Shown here: positions 63,201-64,000 of the stretch, one piece after another
Layout of the letters: each line of letters begins with the position of its first letter
Position numbering within the stretch: the first letter of the stretch is position 1
NCBI GenBank assembly: GCA_037133475.1
Contig: JBAXOB010000005.1
Coordinates: 1-64,000 of the forward strand
Source of the DNA: CAIVAT01 sp037133475
GTDB lineage: Bacteria > Bacteroidota > Bacteroidia > Bacteroidales > FEN-979
Length of the DNA stretch: 64,000 nucleotides
Reading direction: 5' to 3'
The notes under the pieces: model-generated
The model's database searches: none
What the model saw: the letters and a program-made list of their open reading frames with translations, nothing else
What the model was told of the DNA's origin: nothing
Position numbers and translations under genes: made by a program

Positions 63201-64000
63201 TAACAGGCCCGTCCTGGTCAGGTTTTGTTTCATTTACATCCCGCTGGCCTGAACGTTTGAGGATTGCCTTTCCCTTGACTGAATTCAGGTAACCTGTAAT
63301 CAGGTTGGCCAGGTTGATAATCAGATGCCGCTCCTCCTCCAGGAAGGGTCCTTCAAACGAGGGCTGGAAAGCCTTAAGGTAGCAAATCTGGATATAACCC
63401 TCCTGGTTATCGATGGTTTCGAAACTCTGTTTCTGGGTCCATTGTGTTTCCCGGTAGCCGGGGCTGCTGAGTACCACATTCCCGTACCTGATGCGGCATA
63501 CGGTATAATCGGGGTACTGCCATGCCTTGGGCAGGATCAGGCAGATCTGGTGCAGGGCCTCTTCCGTGGGCTTGCCTGTGCGGAGAATGGCTGTGGTCTG
63601 GTTGATGGCCGTGAGTTCCTTAAGCCGTTCGCGGGTGATGTACCTGCCTTCACGACCCTTCACGCCGTTCAGGTAACCCTCGATGAGAATCCCCAGGTTC
63701 ATCACCAGGTTTCGCTCTTCCTTTAAAAACGGTCCTTCAAAACTTCCGGGAAAATCTTTGAGATAACAGATGGCAATCGAGCCTGTCTGGTTGTCGATGG
63801 TTTCAAAATCCTGTTCCTGCATCCATTCGGTTTCGCGAAAGCCGGGACTGGTGAACTCCATCTCCTCAAACCGTATGCGTGCCACGGTACTTTCAGGATA
63901 TTGCCATGCTTTGGGCAGTATCTGGCAAATTTCGAACAGGGTTTCCGGGATTGATTTCCCCGTCTTGATGATCGACGAGGTATCGTTGATGGCTGCCAGC
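60223..64000 (-). CDS. PEP-synthase/PPDK-type ATP-grasp protein with tandem sensor-like repeats and receiver-like domain (5' partial)
   Basis: The frame runs to the window edge, so the true start is outside; the GTG at 63885 is internal, and the 38 codons beyond it continue a repeat. Visible order from the N side: two tandem repeats of about 120 residues (KAWQYP...ETIDNQ...CYLK.F..SFEGPFL.EER), which look GAF-like; a region with receiver-like strands (VRVILLVEDSSKYYS, then LCLISDV); then a PPDK/PEP-synthase nucleotide-binding domain with GGKGRGLAF (nt about 61,860-61,890), IRSSGLFED...FAGIFET and FAVDL...FYLLQIKPL (about 60,790-60,860). The swivelling phosphohistidine domain and PEP-binding barrel of PPDK are absent. 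It is probably a regulatory or signalling relative rather than a dikinase. It is 46 bp upstream of the NuoE-like gene. Confidence 0.78.
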   Translation of the reverse strand, partial: LAAINDTSSIIKTGKSIPETLFEICQILPKAWQYPESTVARIRFEEMEFTSPGFRETEWMQEQDFETIDNQTGSIAICYLKDFPGSFEGPFLKEERNLVMNLGILIEGYLNGVKGREGRYITRERLKELTAINQTTAILRTGKPTEEALHQICLILPKAWQYPDYTVCRIRYGNVVLSSPGYRETQWTQKQSFETIDNQEGYIQICYLKAFQPSFEGPFLEEERHLIINLANLITGYLNSVKGKAILKRSGQRDVNETKPDQDGPVKYSRKLLQTFLNRTNYNRDLYHDLMPFKVKEILLVANLYDAYSIEKEGRFSEHVLGEFYSLSLSTMPRITGVSTTEEVMEQLGSKHYDLIIIMIGTDKNFPLELSNKVKAQYQYIPVFLLLNSNSDIAVYEEEPEKMVWIDRVFVWNGDSKIFFAMINYLEDKINVENDTSIGMVRVILLVEDSSKYYSLYLPMLYNIVLEQTKNIIEDVTTDELYRILRLKARPKILLASTFEEATYIFNKYKDNILCLISDVKFKKDGKLNDTAGFSLVAHTRKDLPDLPIVLQSSEELNAMKAYDLKASFINKNSETLLVEFKSFITHYLGFGNFIYRDNEGGQIAVAKSLKEFEDLLKTIPEESLLYHARKDHFSLWLMARGEIQVAKILNPAKVTDFKDPESLRTHLITVIQHFRNEQNIGKVIPFEESALKDERNIVALTEGALGGKGRGLAFVNTLIYNYDFAQHVPNINIRTPKTSIIGTDEFEYFLDRNKLREKAVYESDYTLIKRWFTEGRLTETLIKKLRLVIKNLTKPLAIRSSGLFEDSQNQPFAGIFETYLIPNNHPDPLVRLDQLMEAIKLVYASVYSPVAKGYIEAVNYRIEQEKMAVVIQEVVGHQYEEVFYPHISGVAHSFNYYPFAHMKPEEGFAVAALGLGRYVVEGEKAFRFAPLYPNLEINSAKDQYKGSQVYFYAVDLKKKDVNLLEGEDAGLRKLDIYDAEMHGTLKHLASVYSLENDRISAGLRDAGPRVINFADILKYNYVPLAKTIEVVLDVVKEALGSPVEIEFAVDLNRDENYKASFYLLQIKPLIGNVAGFNIDMEKIGRDEILLYSEKEMGNGLIDTIDEVVFVDPETFDKSKTVEMAEEIDLINREMGKAGKKYILIGPGRWGTRDRWIGIPVMWPQISNAKVIVETSMEGFPLDASSGSHFFHNVTSMNVGYFCVQTEYSDSFIRYDVLKAQKDVRKTEYFTIVKFDKPLTVRMDGKKRISVITWQPEK

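Noticed and set aside
1..64000. Insertion sequence, prophage or integrase
   Set aside because: No transposase, integrase or phage structural motif was recognised in any frame I read.

Overview
The window looks like a chromosomal segment of an anaerobic Bacteroidota, probably Bacteroidales-like. The evidence is: secreted proteins with type IX secretion (T9SS) C-terminal sorting domains (NYPNPF...GVYLYKI), SprB-type repeats, a PID-CTERM-like small protein, few Shine-Dalgarno sites, a few TAnnTTTG promoter-like elements, and a soluble flavin/iron-sulfur NADH-oxidising complex. No rRNA, tRNA, CRISPR array, insertion sequence or phage gene was recognised. The species cannot be told from this sequence.

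Region 1 (1-16,030, all + strand) encodes cell-surface proteins. A giant SprB-like adhesin, cut by the window start, carries thirteen near-identical 231-bp repeats. It is followed by three proteins with cohesin-like domains and a fourth with one N-terminal cohesin-like domain. Dockerin-like segments occur in three of the five large proteins. Four of the five have a T9SS sorting domain; the 721-residue protein does not. A PID-CTERM-like peptide and a BLIP/PepSY-like periplasmic protein close the region. Strong hairpin terminators separate several of these genes.

Region 2 (16,050-53,410) is the striking part. It holds twelve paralogous integral-membrane proteins, each a GT-C-type multispanning domain followed by 3-12 tetratricopeptide repeats, the architecture of eukaryotic TMTC O-mannosyltransferases. 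Two lie at 16.0-20.7 kb (+), one at 33.5-35.5 kb (+), and nine in a head-to-tail array at 35.5-53.4 kb (-). Between the second and third sits a YfhO-type membrane protein and a tightly overlapping 14-gene cluster. The cluster should make and acylate a 3-amino-3,6-dideoxyhexose and load a sugar onto a polyprenyl carrier: two FdtA-like ketoisomerases, an FdtB-like aminotransferase, several acyltransferases, two acyl carrier proteins, an SDR, a KAS III, an FkbH-like HAD protein, GtrA and a GtrB/DPM-like glycosyltransferase. The simplest reading is that the small cluster makes unusual activated or lipid-linked sugars and the GT-C/TPR proteins transfer sugars to periplasmic or exported acceptors, possibly the neighbouring surface proteins. 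That link is inference.

Region 3 (53,557-64,000, all - strand) looks like one transcription unit. In order of transcription it has a PEP-synthase-like ATP-grasp protein with tandem sensor-like repeats (cut by the window end), NuoE-like, NuoF-like, and a 1,233-residue NuoG/GltD/MopB fusion, then a rubrerythrin-like ferritin. The three redox genes resemble soluble, possibly electron-bifurcating, NADH/NADPH/ferredoxin complexes rather than Complex I, since no membrane subunit is present.
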